Positions 60,100 to 64,000 of a stretch of 64,000 bases of DNA are shown in pieces. The DNA is taken from the NCBI RefSeq assembly GCF_003311645.1, contig NZ_QEST01000096.1, positions 1 to 64,000 of the forward strand, in the 5' to 3' direction. This stretch comes from Streptomyces sp. PT12 (GTDB taxonomy: Bacteria; Actinomycetota; Actinomycetes; Streptomycetales; Streptomycetaceae). Each line of letters begins with the position of its first letter. Within the stretch, counting starts at the first letter, position 1. Below the pieces are notes generated by a model that made no database searches, was not told where the DNA came from, and saw only the letters and a program-made list of their open reading frames with translations. The translations under genes were made by a program, and so were the position numbers.

Positions 60100-60166
60100 T
60101 CCCTCCCGTGTTCTTCGTTCTCGCCCCCACGGGCGGTGACGGGGCGTGCCGGGAGAGAGTGAGAGA

Positions 60167-61162
60167 GTGCTCGTACTCGTCGCTCCCGGCCAGGGCTCCC
60201 AGGCTCCCGGCTTCCTGAATCCCTGGCTCGACCTCCCCGGTGTCGCCGACCGCCTCGAGGGGTGGTCGGACCTCGTGGGCGCCGACCTGGTCCACCTGGG
60301 GACCAAGGCGGACGCGGAGGAGATCCGCGACACCGCCGTGGCCCAGCCGCTGCTGGTGGCCGCCGCGCTGCTCTCCGCCGCCGCGCTGTTCGACGGCAAA
60401 GAGGGCGACAACGGGGGCGGCGAGGGCAAGGCGGCGCGGGGCGCGGTCGGCGCCGTCGCGGGGCACAGCGTGGGCGAGTTGGCCGCCGCCGCGATCGCCG
60501 GGGTGATCACCGAGGACACGGCGATGACGCTCGTGCGCAGCCGCGCCACCGCCATGGCCGAGGCCGCCGCGGCCGCGGAGACCGGCATGTCCGCGGTGCT
60601 TGGCGGCGACCCCGACGAGGTCGCGGCCCGCCTCGCCGAGCTCGAGCTCGTCGCGGCCAACGACAACGGCGGCGGCCAGATCGTCGCCGCGGGGACCCTG
60701 GAGCGGCTGGCCGAACTCTCCGCGAACCGCCCTGAGAAGGCCAGGGTCGTCCCGCTGAAGGTCGCGGGCGCCTTCCACACCGCGCACATGGCGCCCGCCG
60801 TGGCCGCCATGGAACGCGCCACATCCGGTATCGAGCCCGGGGATCCGGGCATACGCTACGTATCCAACGCCGACGGCTCCGTGGTGACCGAGGGGCGGGA
60901 AGTGGTGCGTCGCCTGGTGACCCAGGTGTCGAGCCCGGTCCGCTGGGACCTGTGCACGGAGACGTTCCGGCGGCTGGGTGTCACCGCGTTCGTCGAGCTG
61001 TGCCCCGCGGGCACACTCACGGCCCTGGCCAAGCGCAACCTCCCCGGCGTCGACCGGGTGGCCGTCAAGGGCCCCGAGCACCTCGCCGCGGCCCGCGAGC
61101 TGTTCACCACGCACGCCGCCGAGTCCGCCGATGCGGCGCCGGCCGCCGAACAGGAGCACTGA
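60167..61162 (+). CDS. fabD: Malonyl-CoA:ACP transacylase
   Basis: The 331-residue enzyme moves malonate from CoA to AcpP. It has LVAPGQGSQAPGFLNPWLDL at the start, the nucleophile elbow GHSVGE with S101, a QPLLVAAALL region, and the catalytic His in GAFHTAHM (~residue 205). GTG 60167 (VLVLVAPGQG) is chosen because GGAGAGAGTGAGAGA supplies the ribosome site; a longer frame starts at 60146. It is the first gene of the fab operon; fabH follows after 5 nt. Confidence 0.95.
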   Translation: MLVLVAPGQGSQAPGFLNPWLDLPGVADRLEGWSDLVGADLVHLGTKADAEEIRDTAVAQPLLVAAALLSAAALFDGKEGDNGGGEGKAARGAVGAVAGHSVGELAAAAIAGVITEDTAMTLVRSRATAMAEAAAAAETGMSAVLGGDPDEVAARLAELELVAANDNGGGQIVAAGTLERLAELSANRPEKARVVPLKVAGAFHTAHMAPAVAAMERATSGIEPGDPGIRYVSNADGSVVTEGREVVRRLVTQVSSPVRWDLCTETFRRLGVTAFVELCPAGTLTALAKRNLPGVDRVAVKGPEHLAAARELFTTHAAESADAAPAAEQEH

Positions 61163-61167
61163 GGACC

Positions 61168-62166
61168 ATGCCCGCCGCGATCAACGCCCGCCCCGGCAGC
61201 CCATACGCCCGCATCATGGGCGTCGGCGGCTACCGCCCCTCCCGGGTCGTGACCAACGAGGAGATCCTGGAGCGCATCGACTCGTCCGACGAGTGGATCC
61301 GCTCCCGCTCGGGCATCGTGACCCGGCACTGGGCGGGCGACGAGGAGACGGTCGCCGAGATGTCGGTGGCCGCGGCGGGGAAGGCCATCGCGGACGCGGG
61401 AATCGGCACCGAGCAGGTGGACGCCGTGATCGTCTCCACCGTCTCGCACTTCGCGCAGACGCCGGGGATCGCCACCGTGATCGCGCACCGCCTCGGCGCG
61501 GGCAAGCCCGCCGCGTTCGACATCTCCGCCGCCTGCGCCGGGTTCGGGTACGGCGTGACCATCGGCACCGGGCTCATCGTGGCGGGCAGCGCCCGCCATG
61601 TGCTGGTCATCGGCGTCGAGCGGCTCTCCGACCTGACCGACCACGAGGACCGTTCCACGGCCTTCCTGTTCGGCGACGGCGCGGGCGCGGTCGTGCTCGG
61701 CCCGTCCCCGAAGCCCGCGATAGGCCCGACGGTCTGGGGCTCGGAGGGCGACAAGGCGGGTGTGATCAGCCAGACCGTCCCATGGAACGAGTACAGCCCG
61801 GGGGACAAGTTCCCGGCGCTGCGCCAGGAGGGCCAGACGGTCTTCCGCTGGGCCGTGTACGAGATGGCCAAGGTGGCCAAGGAGGCGATGGACGCCGCCG
61901 GGATCGCCCCCGAACAGCTCGACGTCTTCATCCCGCACCAGGCAAACATGCGGATCATCGACTCGATGGTGAAGACACTGGGGCTCCCCGAAAGCGTCGC
62001 GGTCGCCCGCGACATAGAGACCACGGGTAACACGTCGGCCGCCTCCATCCCGCTCGCTATGGAGCGGATGCTGGCGACCGGCCAGGCGAGGAGCGGCGAC
62101 ACCGCGCTCGTCATCGGCTTCGGGGCGGGTCTGGTCTACGCCGCCACGGTCGTTACCCTGCCCTGA
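61168..62166 (+). CDS. fabH: Beta-ketoacyl-ACP synthase III
   Basis: The 332-residue enzyme starts fatty-acid chains by condensing an acyl-CoA with malonyl-AcpP. The catalytic triad is C123 in ISAACAGFGYG, His in FIPHQANMRI (~257) and Asn in TTGNTSAASIP (~287). RSGIVTRHWAGDEETVAEMS is the typical N-terminal block. Streptomyces FabH prefers branched starters, which shape the membrane lipids. ATG with AGGAGCACTGAGGACC. Operon with fabD and acpP. Confidence 0.96.
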   Translation: MPAAINARPGSPYARIMGVGGYRPSRVVTNEEILERIDSSDEWIRSRSGIVTRHWAGDEETVAEMSVAAAGKAIADAGIGTEQVDAVIVSTVSHFAQTPGIATVIAHRLGAGKPAAFDISAACAGFGYGVTIGTGLIVAGSARHVLVIGVERLSDLTDHEDRSTAFLFGDGAGAVVLGPSPKPAIGPTVWGSEGDKAGVISQTVPWNEYSPGDKFPALRQEGQTVFRWAVYEMAKVAKEAMDAAGIAPEQLDVFIPHQANMRIIDSMVKTLGLPESVAVARDIETTGNTSAASIPLAMERMLATGQARSGDTALVIGFGAGLVYAATVVTLP

Positions 62167-62224
62167 GCAAGATCCGATCAGCACCCCCGCGGTACCCCAC
62201 CGCAGCACACGAAGGAGCGCCGCA

Positions 62225-62473
62225 ATGGCTGCCACCAGGAAAGAGATCATCGCTGGTCTCGCCGACATCGTGAACGAGATCGCCGGCATCCCGCAGGACG
62301 AGGTGACCGAGGAGAAGTCGTTCACCGACGACCTGGACGTGGACTCGCTGTCCATGGTCGAGGTCGTCGTCGCCGCCGAGGAGCGCTTCGGTGTCAAGAT
62401 CCCGGACGACGACGTCAAGGGTCTGAAGACCGTCGGCGACGCGGTCGGGTACATCGAGTCGCACCAGAGCTGA
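62225..62473 (+). CDS. acpP: Acyl carrier protein
   Basis: The 82-residue acidic protein carries growing acyl chains on a 4'-phosphopantetheine attached to S41 in DLDVDSLSMVEVVVAAEE. The usual four-helix pattern and the end VGDAVGYIESHQS match fatty-acid AcpP, not polyketide ACP. ATG with GAAGGAG 8 nt upstream. It lies between fabH and fabF in the classic Streptomyces order. Confidence 0.97.
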   Translation: MAATRKEIIAGLADIVNEIAGIPQDEVTEEKSFTDDLDVDSLSMVEVVVAAEERFGVKIPDDDVKGLKTVGDAVGYIESHQS

Positions 62474-62559
62474 CCGGCTCACCCCCAAGAAAGAACGCGC
62501 GTGTCGCCACCCGCACACGGTGGCCCCGCACCGTCCCCGACAAGCGGAGAACTGATTCT

Positions 62560-63822
<1,263 letters not shown>

Positions 63823-63830
63823 AGGCGCCC

Positions 63831-63879
63831 GGCGGAACGGCCCGCCCCCCGGCACGCGGCGGGAGGCGGGCCGTTCGCC
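63831..63879. terminator. Bidirectional terminator after fabF
   Basis: GGCGGAACGGCCCGCC (63831-63846) pairs with GGCGGGCCGTTCGCC (63865-63879) with one bulge and an 18-nt loop. It separates fabF from the convergent gene whose stop is at 63884. Confidence 0.75.
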
Positions 63880-63883
63880 GCCC

Positions 63884-64000
63884 TCAGGGGCAGTGCACGA
63901 CCTGCCCGGCCCAGGCCAGGCCCCCGCCGAACGCGAACAGCAGCACCGGCGCGCCCACCGGGACCTCACGCCGTTCGACCAGCTTGGCCAGGGCGAGCGG
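63884..64000 (-). CDS. FabH-like ketoacyl-ACP synthase III, C-terminus only (partial)
   Basis: The 38 visible C-terminal residues (...ALAKLVERREVPVGAPVLLF, AFGGGLAWAGQVVHCP) match the last strands of KAS III-type enzymes, with the G-x-G-G-G-L-x-W-A end typical of this family. The gene runs off the window edge, so catalytic residues are not visible. It is convergent with fabF across a shared terminator and is a second FabH-like gene beside the fab cluster. Confidence 0.7.
   Translation of the reverse strand, partial: PLALAKLVERREVPVGAPVLLFAFGGGLAWAGQVVHCP

Overview
The window is about 72% G+C by eye, uses GTG starts and 4-base GTGA/ATGA gene overlaps, and carries Streptomyces signature families (XRE-DUF5753 regulators with DUF397 or DUF6879 partners, DUF574 methyltransferases, DUF3052, homodimeric AceE, the fasR-fabD-fabH-acpP-fabF cluster). 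I infer a chromosome-core segment of a Streptomyces or close relative. From memory, the order yaaA ... RNase H ... ter genes ... aceE ... fasR-fab follows the S. coelicolor core chromosome; this was not checked by search.

Layout. (1) 0.1-4 kb: remains of an accessory defence locus on the minus strand: a Beta-family protein, the C-terminus of an Lhr-like helicase, and the NERD + kinase half of a PglW-like protein joined to the helicase piece out of frame. (2) 4.2-5.4 kb: two diverged RNase P RNA genes in the same orientation. One is complete. The other has lost about 93 nt of its 3' end at a junction with an internally deleted IS1380-type transposase. (3) 5.3-15.4 kb: an N-terminally eroded EamA transporter, yaaA, a DUF574 methyltransferase, a Nudix hydrolase, an anti-sigma-type ATPase, two DUF5753 regulator modules, lipoproteins, a secreted metalloprotease and a D-amino-acid-oxidase remnant. 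(4) 15.4-25 kb: RNase HI/phosphatase, zinc ribbon and Nif3 operon; hypothetical and membrane proteins; a toroid-protein/methyltransferase/GT4 operon. (5) 25-32 kb: a TetR gene, then a cobalamin riboswitch leading a five-gene overlapping operon of two wall-exposed proteins and a complete ECF transporter (T, fused A-A', S). (6) 32-41 kb: PG-binding protein, an MFS pump with a MarR-like tail, HAD, a Gdt1 fragment, a Cu-only-like SOD, DedA, a second DUF574 methyltransferase, tRNA-Val(UAC), a coiled-coil protein and DUF4383. (7) 41-48.4 kb: a Ter stress module (HAD, PRTase-TRSP-StiP fusion, HpcH aldolase, two TerD-family proteins, DUF475/TerC). (8) 48.5-57 kb: peroxiredoxin, DUF3052, aceE, a DUF1023 hydrolase, DUF4429-SHOCT, AKR + MerR. 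(9) 57-64 kb: a serine hydrolase, pirin, then fasR and the type II fatty-acid synthase genes, and the tail of a second FabH-like gene.

How the genes work together: AceE supplies acetyl-CoA; FabD loads malonate onto AcpP, FabH primes and FabF elongates, with FasR upstream as activator. The riboswitch operon is best read as a cobalamin (or cobalt) uptake system whose two surface proteins resemble, in layout, the two halves of animal B12 carriers. The Ter genes form the known metabolic plus TerD stress module.

A recurring theme is gene erosion: at least six truncated genes or RNAs (pglW/helicase, rnpB copy 2, EamA, DAO, Gdt1, IS1380), most of them within the first 15 kb.
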